Notes: generated from the sequence alone by a model not told the origin. DNA of 64,000 nt from JABDLO01 sp035327565 (GCA_035327565.1 DAOLDB010000008.1:22287-86286); one strand, 5' to 3'. Counted from the first letter of the stretch, positions 37,087-47,230 are shown. Translations and numbers: made by a program.

Positions 37087-38805
37087 ATGCTTTATTTAAA
37101 TGGAAACGGAATTGAAGATGTAACTTATGATGCCATTGTAGTTGGATCCGGAATCAGTGGAGGATGGGCTGCGAAAGAATTGGCTGAAAAAGGACTGAAA
37201 ACACTCGTACTTGAACGGGGAAGAGATGTAAAACACGGAGAATACCCGACCGCCAATATGGAAGCCTGGGATTTACCCAATCGCAACAGGATGACCTATG
37301 AAGAGTTGAAAGATTATGAAAAGCAAAGACGAACCGGATATACAATAAGACCGGAAGCCCTCCATTGGTGGGTTAAAGATACTGAACATCCTTATACTGA
37401 AATTAAGCCATTTGATTGGATTAGAGGTTATCATGTTGGGGGACGTTCTATTATGTGGGGGCGTCAGAGTTACCGCCTTGCAGATATTGATTTTGAAGCC
37501 AATGCAAAAGAAGGTGTTGCGGTTGACTGGCCAATACGATACAGAGACCTTGCACCATGGTATGATCATGTTGAGAGATTCATTGGAGTCAGTGGAAGGA
37601 AAGAAAATCTGGCGCATTTACCGGATGGTGTATTCCAACCAGCCATGGAATTCAATTGTATTGAAGAACACGTAGCGAATAAAATCAGGGAAAATTTTAC
37701 CGACAGGATCATGACCATTGGGAGAGTAGCCCACATCACCGAATCAAATCCCACTACCTTTGGCTCGAGAGGTAAATGTCAGTATCGAAACCGTTGTATG
37801 AGAGGTTGTCCATATGGTGCTTATTTTAGTTCGAATGCATCAACTCTTCCTGCAGCCATCGAAACCGGAAATATGTTCCTCAGGCCTTATTCTATAGTTA
37901 CAGAAATTATCTATGATGATGAAACACGTAAAGCCAAAGGTGTAAGAATACTTGATTCCGAAACCATGGAATCCCGGGAATATTTTGCCAAGGTGATATT
38001 TCTGTGTGCTTCCACTTTTGGTTCGACATGGATCCTTATGAATTCAAAATCAGGACGCTTTCCTAATGGTATGGGGAATGACAGCGGTGAATTGGGTCAT
38101 AATGTGATGGATCATCACTTTCAGTGTGGTGCATCCGGAGAATCAGAAATGTTTGGTGATAAATATTATAGTGGCCGACGCCCCAATGGTATATATATCC
38201 CACGGTTTGTGAATATAGGCAAAGGGTCCCGCAAAAGAGATTATATCAGAGGTTTTGGTTATCAGGGCGGGGGCAGTAGAGAAGGATGGGGACGTTATAT
38301 AAAAGAAGCTTCCTTTGGTAAAGCTTTCAAAGAAGCCCACACTGAACCGGGAATGTGGAGAATGGGTATCATGGCTTTTGCAGAATGCCTGCCCTATCAT
38401 GAAAATAAAATTTTCTTAAACGAAGAAGTGAGAGATAAATATGGACTTCCTACTTTATCAATGGATGCAGAATGGAAGGAGAATGAATTGAACATGCGTC
38501 CGGATATGATGAACGAAGCTGCAGAAATGTTGGAGGCAGCAGGACTGAAAAACGTTAACACCTATGACAATGGTTGTAATCCCGGGTTGGGTATTCACGA
38601 AATGGGGACTGCTCGGATGGGTCGAGATCCCAAAACATCAGTATTGAATGGATACAACCAGGTGCATGCAGTGAAAAACGTTTTTGTAACTGACGGAGCC
38701 TGCATGACATCCGCAGCATGTCAGAATCCTTCTTTAACTTACATGGCTTTGACAGCGCGAGCGGCAGATTTTGCTGTGAAAGAATTGAAAAAAGGTAATT
38801 TGTAA
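37087..38805 (+). CDS. GMC-family FAD oxidoreductase (alcohol/sugar dehydrogenase)
   Basis: A 572-residue flavoprotein of the glucose-methanol-choline family. The N-terminus has the FAD-binding motif VVGSGISGGWAAKELAEKGLKTLVLERGRD, followed by the first GMC signature region (HVGGRSIMWGRQSYRL). The C-terminal block GIHEMGTARMGRDPKTSVLNGYNQVHAVKNVFVTDGACMTSAACQNPSLTYMALTARAADFA has the family's HxxGTxRMG and the catalytic His/Asn region. A cysteine-containing YRNRCMRGCPYGAY segment is typical of the gluconate/sorbose dehydrogenase large-subunit branch. Its neighbour is a subunit-3-like protein, so the pair should form a periplasmic dehydrogenase; the electron-accepting cytochrome subunit is not adjacent. 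Confidence 0.9.
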   Translation: MLYLNGNGIEDVTYDAIVVGSGISGGWAAKELAEKGLKTLVLERGRDVKHGEYPTANMEAWDLPNRNRMTYEELKDYEKQRRTGYTIRPEALHWWVKDTEHPYTEIKPFDWIRGYHVGGRSIMWGRQSYRLADIDFEANAKEGVAVDWPIRYRDLAPWYDHVERFIGVSGRKENLAHLPDGVFQPAMEFNCIEEHVANKIRENFTDRIMTIGRVAHITESNPTTFGSRGKCQYRNRCMRGCPYGAYFSSNASTLPAAIETGNMFLRPYSIVTEIIYDDETRKAKGVRILDSETMESREYFAKVIFLCASTFGSTWILMNSKSGRFPNGMGNDSGELGHNVMDHHFQCGASGESEMFGDKYYSGRRPNGIYIPRFVNIGKGSRKRDYIRGFGYQGGGSREGWGRYIKEASFGKAFKEAHTEPGMWRMGIMAFAECLPYHENKIFLNEEVRDKYGLPTLSMDAEWKENELNMRPDMMNEAAEMLEAAGLKNVNTYDNGCNPGLGIHEMGTARMGRDPKTSVLNGYNQVHAVKNVFVTDGACMTSAACQNPSLTYMALTARAADFAVKELKKGNL

Positions 38806-38896
38806 ACATGCAGAAGGATGAGTTTAGAACTATATTTCTACTACAATCATCACTCTTTTGAAATTTAATTTTTTGAATCTATAATAAACCTCACAT

Positions 38897-39469
38897 ATGA
38901 ACAGAAGAAATGCAATAAAGACTTCGGCAGCGCTCGCCGGATATTCCTTGTTTTTTGGTGGAGCATCCATTGCGATATCTTCTTGCCGGCAAGATGGTTC
39001 TCCGGATTGGAAACCTTTATTTTTTGATCAGCATCAGATTAAACTTCTTTCTGAAATAGCTGAGCGAATGATTCCCCGTACAGAATCTCCCGGAGCTAAA
39101 GATGTTTTCCTTGAAAGGTTTCTTGATGAGAATGTTTCACTCAATTTTTCTCCAGAGCAAAAAGAGCAATTCGTCGAAGAGTTAAAGGTTTTTGATGAGC
39201 GTGCAAATACCCTTTTTAATAAAGACTTTGTGAAATTGAGTGAAGATCAAATGGATCAGGTTTTGGAAGCACTTTTTCAAGAAGCTGAAAATACAGGTCA
39301 TCATCAAAGGGGTACGCCTCATATTACCCGCGCCATTAGAAGCATGGTGGTATTTGGATATTTTACGACAGAGCAAATCGCCAAAGAGGTTTTAAAATAT
39401 GATTCTGTTCCTCAAAACTTTCAAGGTTGCATTGACTATGATCAGATAGGTGGGGTTTGGGCGATATAA
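38897..39469 (+). CDS. Gluconate 2-dehydrogenase subunit 3 family protein
   Basis: A 190-residue protein with an N-terminal MNRRNAIKTSAALAGYSLFFGG signal that resembles a Tat signal (RRNAIK) and a following ISSC. Conserved blocks LLSEIAERMIPRTESPGAKDV and FNKDFVKLSEDQMDQVLEAL match the subunit-3 family. In gluconate dehydrogenase, subunit 3 carries the flavoprotein through the Tat system and holds the complex together. The gene lies 91 bp after the GMC gene and fits as its small subunit. Convergent with the helix-hairpin-helix gene, only 2 bp between the stops. Confidence 0.87.
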   Translation: MNRRNAIKTSAALAGYSLFFGGASIAISSCRQDGSPDWKPLFFDQHQIKLLSEIAERMIPRTESPGAKDVFLERFLDENVSLNFSPEQKEQFVEELKVFDERANTLFNKDFVKLSEDQMDQVLEALFQEAENTGHHQRGTPHITRAIRSMVVFGYFTTEQIAKEVLKYDSVPQNFQGCIDYDQIGGVWAI

Positions 39470-39471
39470 GA

Positions 39472-40494
39472 TCATTGTGTTTTCATATCATCAGAAATGT
39501 AAGGCATAATTTTGTCAATAAAGTCATAGTCAAATATTTGAATATTGAGCAAATCGAAGACATTGTGATAATCCCCGTGGTGTTGACGGTAAGCAAAGAT
39601 TACTCTGGCTTCATTTTCAGAAATATAAGGATGAATCAATTGTTTATAATCTGATGCGTTCAGGTTGATGGTGCGATATGGCTTTGTGATGATGAAATGT
39701 CCCTTCACTTGTTCAAACCTGTCAGGATCCATTCCATATACTTCCAACAATTGCCCAATGGAATGAAAACCACCAAGGAATTCGCGGTATTTTACCATTC
39801 TTTCAGCAAAGACAGGCCCAATGCCCTTTATATATTGCAGCACAATAGGATCGGCTGAATTCAGATCAATCATCCGTTCAGTACCGGTTGACCTGGTCTG
39901 AATAAATTCTTTCGAATTCTTTTGTTGTCCCTCAGTGGTATCCATTTTATTCATATCCGCAGGAGAAGCATATTCTTGTTTTTTTGGTTTGTCGGAGTCA
40001 ACATCTTTTTTCCAAATATTCTGTGGTGAGGAGGTGCCCATTTTATTTGGAGCGGACACCAAACGGTTATGATCAAAAACCATGTATGGAGAAAGCCGAT
40101 CATAGTCCTCATCGGTGACACCATAAATTCTTTTGAAGTCTTCCTTTCTTCGAATTTGCCCCCCTTTATTTCGGTAATTTTCAAGGCTTTTTATCGCTTG
40201 CGATGATAAACCCAGCATTTTTAATGAATCTCCGCTTATCTGATTGGGATTAAAATAAAAAGGAGTGTATGCAAAATCTTCCTCCTCAGAAATACTAAAA
40301 AATTCTTTGCCCATGTCATCAAAGTATAATAACCATTCACTTGAATGAATACTTGTCCGGTCCTTTATATACTCTAATCCAACTAATACAGCAAAGGATA
40401 TGATAATCATAGCAGCGAGATAAAACAAACCCTTTCTTTCAGTCCGGTTAATATATATCCAGGACGGCACTTTATGAAAAGCAAATAGTACCAT
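39472..40494 (-). CDS. Membrane-anchored helix-hairpin-helix (ComEA-like) DNA-binding protein
   Basis: A 340-residue protein with one N-terminal membrane helix (about 22-45: LFYLAAMIIISFAVLVGLEYI) and three helix-hairpin-helix regions. The first is around 105-150 (LGLSSQAIKSLENYRNKGG), the second has IDLNSADPIVLQYIKGIGPVFAERMVKYRE (the ComEA GIGPxxAxxI type), and the third is INLNASDYKQLIHPYISENEARVIFAYR. The arrangement is that of Bacteroidota ComEA-like competence proteins, larger than the ~200-residue Bacillus form. It starts 11 bp after comEC ends, in the same transcription unit, so a DNA-uptake role is likely but inferred. Confidence 0.85.
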   Translation of the reverse strand: MVLFAFHKVPSWIYINRTERKGLFYLAAMIIISFAVLVGLEYIKDRTSIHSSEWLLYFDDMGKEFFSISEEEDFAYTPFYFNPNQISGDSLKMLGLSSQAIKSLENYRNKGGQIRRKEDFKRIYGVTDEDYDRLSPYMVFDHNRLVSAPNKMGTSSPQNIWKKDVDSDKPKKQEYASPADMNKMDTTEGQQKNSKEFIQTRSTGTERMIDLNSADPIVLQYIKGIGPVFAERMVKYREFLGGFHSIGQLLEVYGMDPDRFEQVKGHFIITKPYRTINLNASDYKQLIHPYISENEARVIFAYRQHHGDYHNVFDLLNIQIFDYDFIDKIMPYISDDMKTQ

Positions 40495-40505
40495 AGTATA
40501 TTTAT

Positions 40506-42593
40506 TTATAGCTTAAGTATAATTGCTCCTTCGTTTTTGACAAACCTTACTATTTCAGTTTTTTCGGAAAAATCCACCCATTTCAGATAACTCCGGTAAT
40601 CCAAAGATTGGTCAACTATGATTAATTCAGGTCGATAGTTATTATAGACATACTCCGGACTGCCCTTGTACAGAGAAGTGATGATCAGTATATTGACATC
40701 GCCTTGGAATGTTACCCCGGAATTTTCCCTGACAATTAAAATATTTTTATTGCCATTTATGATGAAACCTCGATTAAATACAAACCGGTGACCATTCCGG
40801 ACAGAGTCCATATTTATATCGCCGAATTTCTTCCCTCTGACGGACATCCTGTAATTCCTGCATTGAAAATGCTCCGATTCATCTGCCAAATCTCCATTTT
40901 TAATCGTATAAATTTTATTTCCATCTATAATATCAATGATGGTTGACCCTGAAATGTCATAAACAACCAATTTTTCCTGATGATGATAGACAATGGATCG
41001 AATGATCAAAGTGGATAGAAATACGATATAAACCAGGATTGCTGATTTTAGAGAACGGCTATGTTTTAACCGGATGCCATAACCTGATAATCCAATTACC
41101 AAATAAATACACAGTAAATCATAGGATTCCAGCCATAACCCCTCTATCAGTCCCAATGGCAAACCTTTTATCCAAAAAATGCATTGGTTTAAATATTGTA
41201 TCACATAATGGAGGATAAACCCGCATATAACGGCTAATTGAGTATGGATTGTTGAAAGGAAAAGCAATGCCAGTCCCAATGATAAGATAACAAATGCAGC
41301 AGGAATGGCAACCATGCTTCCAAGCCAGAAGTAGGTAGGGAATTTGTTGAAATAATAAACAGATATAGGAAATACACCGATCTGAGCTGCAAATGAAACG
41401 GCTATGAGACCCCAAAGATATCTTAGTGCCTTGACTTTAAAAGAGGGAAAACAATCATAAATCGGTTTATAGAAAATCACTATTCCTCCCAATGCAAAAA
41501 AAGAGAGCTGAAATCCAGGTTGATAAATCACATGGGGATCATAGAGAGTCATAAGTAAGGCAGCCACAGCCATACTGTTAAATATATTTTTATGCTGTGC
41601 CCAGGAATAATCGATTGCAATGATTGAAAACATGGTTGCAGCTCTGACGACTGAAGGAGATCCTCCGGTAAGCAAAGCATACAACCAAATACCTGAAACC
41701 AGAAATACTGCCCTAAAAATCCTGCCTATACTAAGGTGCACCGGCAGCCAAAGTACCATCCAGGAAAGGATAATCGCTATAATACCTACATGCAATCCGG
41801 AAACGGCCAATGTATGTACTGCCCCAGTGTCTGAATAAGCCTGATATGTCTCCTCAGGTAGTTTATTTTTATAACCCAACACCATTGCTGAAGCAATTCC
41901 GACACTTTCTTCAGTTTGCATATACTTTTCTAATTGTTCGGTAAAATAGGCCCTCCATTGATTCAGAAATTCTTTAGTTTTGATTTGATACGTGCGATCG
42001 GCGATTTGAATATGATCCTTCTTCAGAAAAATCTGATGCCTGATTCCACGCCGAGAGAGATATAATCTGTAATCAAAAGCATGTGGATTGCCCGGCCGGT
42101 TTACTTCATTCAATTTGCCTCTCATGATGATCTGGGTGCCGAGAGGTGGCATGAATTCATAATCACCAGGAAAGTATACAAGAATTTTGCCCGAAACCCT
42201 TTTGAGCTGCATCGGATCCACACCTATCCATTGTACGAGCACTTCGGCCCTTATCCTGTTCTTTTTTACAGGGGGCTCCACAACGGTTGCGATGATATAA
42301 TTTTCTTCAGAAATATATCGGGTATAATGGTTGGGAAATTCCATATTTTTCCCTCCCACTCGAATCCCTCCCAGGAAAAAATACAATATCAAAGTAAGAA
42401 TACTTAGAAATATTGCTCTCCGTTGGGGACTCACCATGAGCTTAAATACATATAGAATGCCTAATGACACTACTAAGTACATCATAAAGCCAATACATAA
42501 TGACCATTGGGATTGATCAAATATATATATACCGGCAATCAACGCAAGCGTTGGCCTGACCATCGGTGCCATTCGCCATGGAATTCCTGACAT
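40506..42593 (-). CDS. comEC: ComEC/Rec2 family DNA-uptake channel
   Basis: A 695-residue polytopic inner-membrane protein thought to carry single-stranded DNA into the cytosol. The N-terminal part has two hydrophobic segments and then an OB-like DUF4131 domain (about 90-200). The competence domain follows, with TGAVHTLAVSGLHVGIIAIILSWM, the family's most conserved block, and SPSVVRAATMFSI. About ten further hydrophobic segments run to about residue 530. The C-terminal ~150 residues are a periplasmic, beta-rich region but lack the metallo-beta-lactamase HxHxDH motif seen in longer ComEC proteins. It begins a two-gene unit with the helix-hairpin-helix gene. Confidence 0.9.
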   Translation of the reverse strand: MSGIPWRMAPMVRPTLALIAGIYIFDQSQWSLCIGFMMYLVVSLGILYVFKLMVSPQRRAIFLSILTLILYFFLGGIRVGGKNMEFPNHYTRYISEENYIIATVVEPPVKKNRIRAEVLVQWIGVDPMQLKRVSGKILVYFPGDYEFMPPLGTQIIMRGKLNEVNRPGNPHAFDYRLYLSRRGIRHQIFLKKDHIQIADRTYQIKTKEFLNQWRAYFTEQLEKYMQTEESVGIASAMVLGYKNKLPEETYQAYSDTGAVHTLAVSGLHVGIIAIILSWMVLWLPVHLSIGRIFRAVFLVSGIWLYALLTGGSPSVVRAATMFSIIAIDYSWAQHKNIFNSMAVAALLMTLYDPHVIYQPGFQLSFFALGGIVIFYKPIYDCFPSFKVKALRYLWGLIAVSFAAQIGVFPISVYYFNKFPTYFWLGSMVAIPAAFVILSLGLALLFLSTIHTQLAVICGFILHYVIQYLNQCIFWIKGLPLGLIEGLWLESYDLLCIYLVIGLSGYGIRLKHSRSLKSAILVYIVFLSTLIIRSIVYHHQEKLVVYDISGSTIIDIIDGNKIYTIKNGDLADESEHFQCRNYRMSVRGKKFGDINMDSVRNGHRFVFNRGFIINGNKNILIVRENSGVTFQGDVNILIITSLYKGSPEYVYNNYRPELIIVDQSLDYRSYLKWVDFSEKTEIVRFVKNEGAIILKL

Positions 42594-43037
42594 GACTTAC
42601 ACATTAATTACATTGAATACTTCCGGTTAAAAAGTATTTCTAAATTAAGTATTTCGGACGGATTGAATGACCAACCACCCAACCGGAATTTAAAAATAAT
42701 CATTTTCTGTTGAATTGACAACATGATTCAATACCATGTTGGTCATTTGCAACAAACAGATCATGCAATTTTGGAGGTTTCCAGCCACTGAAATGGTTTG
42801 CAGAACGCAAAGTTTATATGCGTAAGCGATACTGCCAATCTCAAATTAAGTAAATAAAATTTGTCTATAATACAAAAATATACACTAAATTAACCTAAAA
42901 CATGCATTTTATTAACTATAGTGTTAAAATAAGTGATATAGTTGTAAAGATTGTGGTAGGAAAATGGGTTTATTGCCATGTAACTTTGTACCATCAATAA
43001 AACACAAACATTTTTTAATCACTAAAAACTTTATGTT
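42594..43037. other. 444-bp intergenic stretch between comEC and a secreted-protein gene
   Basis: Divergent promoter region. It contains an inverted repeat CAACATG (42719-42725), 9-nt loop, CATGTTG (42735-42741), whose role is unknown, and a TAACTTTG box at 42981-42988 that fits the TAnnTTTG -7 consensus for the downstream plus-strand gene. No open frame of interest. Confidence 0.45.
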
Positions 43038-43610
43038 ATGAAAAATGTGATTTTAATTCTTTTTATGATCTGCTTCTCTTTTTCACTGACAGCAGGGCTC
43101 TATCCGATCCTTCAGGTTGAAAAGGAAAAAGTATTTACACTGGATTTGAACGACTGGTCCAACGACTTGTTGAACATTTCCATTCTTGACCAAAAAGGTC
43201 AGGTATTGTTTCAAGAAGAATATCGCGCTGATGGCTTACAGATCAGGAAATATAATATCAAAAATTTTCCTTTGGGAATGTACACCTTAGTAGTTGAAGA
43301 TCTATTGAAATCAATTTCCTTTGATCTATTTGTAAGTTATCACAACGTAAGTGTGGTTGGCAAAGAAAGTATCCATTTTAAACCTGTCTTGAAGTTTGCC
43401 AAAGATTTATTAGATATAAATCTGCTCGCTTTAAACAAAGACATTGAATTGTCAGTATATGATTCAGGTGGTGTTTTGATCTATCAGGATCATGTGAGCG
43501 ATCTACCAGTGTATAATAAACGATTGAATCTACATCAGATGAAAAGTGGAAGATTTGATGTAGTGATAGAAGTCGATGGAAAAATGTATACGGAAAAGTT
43601 TGTAAAATAA
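43038..43610 (+). CDS. Small secreted protein of unknown function
   Basis: A 190-residue protein with a signal peptide (MKNVILILFMICFSFSLTAG). The mature part appears to be two repeats of a small beta domain: LLNISILDQKGQVLFQEEY..FPLGMYTLVVED in the first half and LDINLLALNKDIELSVYDSGGVLIYQDH..SGRFDVVIEVDG in the second. The layout resembles the beta-rich modules of Por secretion tails and DUF3244-type proteins. No known family was assigned. It is monocistronic, preceded by a likely -7 box and followed by a good terminator. Confidence 0.6.
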   Translation: MKNVILILFMICFSFSLTAGLYPILQVEKEKVFTLDLNDWSNDLLNISILDQKGQVLFQEEYRADGLQIRKYNIKNFPLGMYTLVVEDLLKSISFDLFVSYHNVSVVGKESIHFKPVLKFAKDLLDINLLALNKDIELSVYDSGGVLIYQDHVSDLPVYNKRLNLHQMKSGRFDVVIEVDGKMYTEKFVK

Positions 43611-43637
43611 ATTTTGTTGGCTTTAATGATTTGGAAG

Positions 43638-43670
43638 GGCTTCTGCAAAGGCAGAGGCCTTTTCCTTTTT
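43638..43670 (+). terminator. Rho-independent terminator after the small secreted-protein gene
   Basis: Stem GGCTTCTGC/GCAGAGGCC (one G-U pair) with an AAAG loop, followed by a T-rich tract (TTTTCCTTTTT). It lies 28 bp past the stop codon. Confidence 0.75.
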
Positions 43671-43762
43671 AATCCAGTTTCAATGCATTTTTTTTCAATC
43701 CTGGGTGTTTTGTCAAAAATCACGTTTTACATACCTGATAAATTTTTATTTTCGACCCTCAA

Positions 43763-44596
43763 ATGATATTTCAAATCGTGGAAGAATTAAAAATTTTGAT
43801 CGAAGAGGCTTGGGAAGACAGGAAAAAACTTCAAGACAGGAAAATTCAGGAAGGTATTCGTCAGGTCATCGAACATTTGGATAAGGGGAGATTGAGAGTG
43901 GCCCAACCTGTAGAAAATCAACAATGGCAGGTAAATGATTGGGTTAAAAAAGCTGTTATTCTTTACTTTCCCATTCAGCAAATGGAAACCATTGAAATAG
44001 GTCCGCTGGAGTTTCACGATAAAATTCCATTGAAAAATAAATTTGCAGAACAAGGTATAAGAGTTGTTCCTCACGCTATTGCACGCTATGGTTCATTTCT
44101 TGAACAGGGCGTTATCATGATGCCTTCTTATATAAATATTGGAGCTTGGGTTGGGAGCGGCACCATGGTTGACACCTGGGCAACGGTAGGCTCATGTGCT
44201 CAAATTGGTAGCAATGTCCATTTGTCTGGAGGAGTGGGTATTGGGGGTGTTTTGGAACCCCCTCAGGCATCACCCACCATTATTGAAGATAATTGTTTCA
44301 TTGGATCACGATGTATAGTGGTGGAAGGGGTCCGTATAAGAAGAGAAGCTGTACTGGGTGCAGGAGTAACTTTGACCCAATCTACACAAATTATAGATGT
44401 CACCGGCATAGAACCAAAAATCCTGAAAGGGGACGTACCGGAAAGAGCCGTAGTTATTCCAGGCAGTTATCCTAAAAATTTTCCGGCTGGAACATATCAG
44501 GTGCATTGCGCATTAATCATAGGAAGCAGAAAAGAGTCTACAGATAAAAAAGTATCTCTGAACCAGGCACTTCGAGAGTATAATGTTTCAATTTAA
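43763..44596 (+). CDS. dapD: 2,3,4,5-tetrahydropyridine-2,6-dicarboxylate N-succinyltransferase
   Basis: Succinylates tetrahydrodipicolinate in the lysine/meso-diaminopimelate pathway. The 277-residue length matches the family. The C-terminal half is a left-handed beta helix of hexapeptide repeats, with the diagnostic blocks IRVVPHAIARYGSFLEQGVIMMPSYINIGAWVGSGTMVDTWATVGSCAQIG and GGVGIGGVLEPPQASPTIIEDNCFIGSRCIVVEGV. The N-terminal helical domain and the C-terminal region (VVIPGSYPKNF) are also as expected. The gene lies between a secreted-protein gene and the M1 aminopeptidase, 21 bp before the latter. Confidence 0.95.
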   Translation: MIFQIVEELKILIEEAWEDRKKLQDRKIQEGIRQVIEHLDKGRLRVAQPVENQQWQVNDWVKKAVILYFPIQQMETIEIGPLEFHDKIPLKNKFAEQGIRVVPHAIARYGSFLEQGVIMMPSYINIGAWVGSGTMVDTWATVGSCAQIGSNVHLSGGVGIGGVLEPPQASPTIIEDNCFIGSRCIVVEGVRIRREAVLGAGVTLTQSTQIIDVTGIEPKILKGDVPERAVVIPGSYPKNFPAGTYQVHCALIIGSRKESTDKKVSLNQALREYNVSI

Positions 44597-44617
44597 ATCC
44601 TTTTAATCTTTTTCAAC

Positions 44618-47230
44618 ATGAGTTCCATAATAATAAAACAATCCCCCTGGTCTATATTTTTTTTAGCTTTCACTTCAATAATCTATTTACAATCCTGTAG
44701 TGGAAGTAAAAAAGCGATTACTGATTCTGAAGCTTTGATATTTGAAGAAACAGAAGAGGAGTTACTGGATACTTTGTTTGTTATCGCCCCCCGAATGGAT
44801 GATGGGGAAGAAATCCCGCAAGAATTACCTGAATACAGAGCCAGCCCAACCCGGCACATGAATCTTTTGCATACCTCACTGGATCTTCGCTTTAACTGGG
44901 AGAAACAACAAGTAATCGGCCTTGCTGAAATCACAATGACTCCCTATTTTTTTCCTCAAACTGAAATAATTCTGGATGCCAAAGGCTTTGATATTCACAA
45001 AGTTGAAAAAAATAGCCGGCTTCTTAAATATGAATATGATGGCCAGGAAATTATCATAACACTGGATAGAGAATATACACGATCAGATACATTTACAATC
45101 AGTATAAATTACACTGCCCATCCGGCACCTGGTGAAGATGGAGGTAGCCTCGCTATAGCTTCTGATCAGGGTTTGTTTTTTATCAATCCTTTGGGTGAAG
45201 ATCCTGATAAACCCATGCAAATCTGGACGCAAGGCGAGACAGAGCATAATTCCAGATGGTTTCCAACCATTGACAAACCCAATGAAAGAATGTCACAGCA
45301 AATCCGAATGACGGTAGAGGACAGGTTTGCCACCCTATCCAATGGATCGCTCATTTCTTCCATAAAGAATACCGACGGTACCCGTACAGATACCTGGAGA
45401 CAGGAATTGCCACATGCACCCTATCTTGCGATGGTTGCCGTGGGAGAATTTTCAGTGGTTACTGAAAAGTGGAATGGTATGGACTTAATGTATTATGTGG
45501 AACCGGAATACCGGGAATCAGCCAAAGAGATATTTAACCATACCCCGGAAATGCTTGATTTTTTTTCAAGTATTCTTCGTTACCCATATCCTTGGGATAA
45601 ATATGCCCAGATTGTTACACGTGATTATGTTTCGGGAGCGATGGAAAACACCTCCGCAGTCATTTTTGGTGAATTTGTTCAAAAAACAAAAAGAGAGTTG
45701 ATCGACAATGATAATGATTATATCGTTGCCCATGAAATGTTTCATCATTGGTTTGGCGATTTAGTCACTTGCGAAAGCTGGTCTAACCTGACCCTTCAGG
45801 AGGGTTTTGCCAATTATTCCGAATATCTGTGGTTTGAATACAAGTATGGGAGTGACCGTGCAGAAAATCATCGCTTGTCCCAGCTCGAAGGGTATCTTAT
45901 GAGCACAGAAAATGAAGGAACCCGCCCATTAATTGATTTCGAATATATTGACAAAGAAGATATGTTTGATGCGCATAGTTACAATAAAGGAGGATTGGTT
46001 CTGCACATGTTGCGTGATTACCTCGGGGATGAAGCTTTTTTTGCCGGACTGCATACTTATTTGAAAGACAATGAATATACTGCAGTAGAAGTACACGATC
46101 TCAGGCTTGCTTTCGAAAAGGTAACCGGCATAGACCTCAACTGGTTTTTCAATCAATGGTTTTTGTCAAAAGGTCATCCCGTTTTGGATGTAGAGTATTC
46201 TTACGATGAAGGAAATCGTGAATTGACTATTACTGTTAATCAGGTGCAAAATATTGAAGACCACTTACCTATATACAGACTGGAACTCGATGTAGCCTTA
46301 TATTTTGAAAACGGAGAGGTAAAATTGTATCCCTTGAGTCTGACAAAAAGAAGTGGTGAATACCTCATCGGAGACATTGACCGACCTGCTGTGGTAGTGC
46401 TGGATGGGCAAAATACCCAGCTGGCAGTAATCAACGAGAAAAAATCACAGAAGGAGTATTTATCGCAATTTAAGCTTTCCGGCAATTATGCAGATAAAGC
46501 GCAGGCGATACGTTTTTTGAGAAACAGTTCTGATTTTCAGCAAATCATTGATCTTTTACTCGGGGAAAATTACTATCTCTTTAGAAAAACAGGAGTAGAG
46601 GGTATCAATTTCAGGACATCTCCTGAAAAAATTGAACGATTGCAATCCATGATTACCGATGATCCTCATTCGGCAGTACGGGAAGCAGCATTAAGTAAGC
46701 TGGCGAACTACGACTACTCGTTGGCTAAGCCCTACATTCTTCATGTGCTTGACAGTGAAGAAGCATATCCCCTGGTTTCAGCGGCCCTTACGGCCATTTA
46801 TAATAATGAAAGACCTATTGCTATTCAATATGCTATTCCCTACAGAGATTCACATATTTCTCAACTTACCGGTATTTTATCCGGAATTTTTGCTAGCCAC
46901 GGAGATGCCGAATTCCTGCCATTTTTTGAAAATCAGTTGAACAGTGTGTCGCTTTTTACTATGTTCAATTTTTACAATAAGTATTTTGAATTAGTCAATC
47001 AATTGGATAATGATATAAAAATGAATGCAGTGGAGCGGATGGCAAATATCGCCCGGCACGGTAATATTACATTCCGTCGATTTGCAGCCATGTCATTTAT
47101 CAACAGGATTAAAAACAGTCTTTGGGAGGACGATGAAAACGAGCGGGTATCCCGTGTACAATCCCTTATGGACGATATAATTCTATATGAAAAAAATACC
47201 GACCTTAAAGAGCGATACAGGAGTTTTTAA
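44618..47230 (+). CDS. M1-family metalloaminopeptidase, lipoprotein
   Basis: An 870-residue zinc aminopeptidase with a signal peptide and lipobox (YLQSCSGSKK), so it faces the periplasm. After an acidic linker comes the N-terminal saddle domain, then YVSGAMENTSAV (the GAMEN substrate-recognition motif) and HEMFHHWFGDL at about residue 372, with the downstream Glu ligand in NLTLQEGFANYSE. The C-terminal third (about 620-850) is HEAT-like helical repeats. Likely trims peptides released by secreted proteases such as the M36 enzyme. It starts 21 bp after dapD and may share its transcript. Confidence 0.92.
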   Translation: MSSIIIKQSPWSIFFLAFTSIIYLQSCSGSKKAITDSEALIFEETEEELLDTLFVIAPRMDDGEEIPQELPEYRASPTRHMNLLHTSLDLRFNWEKQQVIGLAEITMTPYFFPQTEIILDAKGFDIHKVEKNSRLLKYEYDGQEIIITLDREYTRSDTFTISINYTAHPAPGEDGGSLAIASDQGLFFINPLGEDPDKPMQIWTQGETEHNSRWFPTIDKPNERMSQQIRMTVEDRFATLSNGSLISSIKNTDGTRTDTWRQELPHAPYLAMVAVGEFSVVTEKWNGMDLMYYVEPEYRESAKEIFNHTPEMLDFFSSILRYPYPWDKYAQIVTRDYVSGAMENTSAVIFGEFVQKTKRELIDNDNDYIVAHEMFHHWFGDLVTCESWSNLTLQEGFANYSEYLWFEYKYGSDRAENHRLSQLEGYLMSTENEGTRPLIDFEYIDKEDMFDAHSYNKGGLVLHMLRDYLGDEAFFAGLHTYLKDNEYTAVEVHDLRLAFEKVTGIDLNWFFNQWFLSKGHPVLDVEYSYDEGNRELTITVNQVQNIEDHLPIYRLELDVALYFENGEVKLYPLSLTKRSGEYLIGDIDRPAVVVLDGQNTQLAVINEKKSQKEYLSQFKLSGNYADKAQAIRFLRNSSDFQQIIDLLLGENYYLFRKTGVEGINFRTSPEKIERLQSMITDDPHSAVREAALSKLANYDYSLAKPYILHVLDSEEAYPLVSAALTAIYNNERPIAIQYAIPYRDSHISQLTGILSGIFASHGDAEFLPFFENQLNSVSLFTMFNFYNKYFELVNQLDNDIKMNAVERMANIARHGNITFRRFAAMSFINRIKNSLWEDDENERVSRVQSLMDDIILYEKNTDLKERYRSF

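Noticed and set aside
42719..42741. CAACATG/CATGTTG inverted repeat as a terminator
   Set aside because: No U-run follows on either strand and it lies in a divergent promoter region; its role is unknown.
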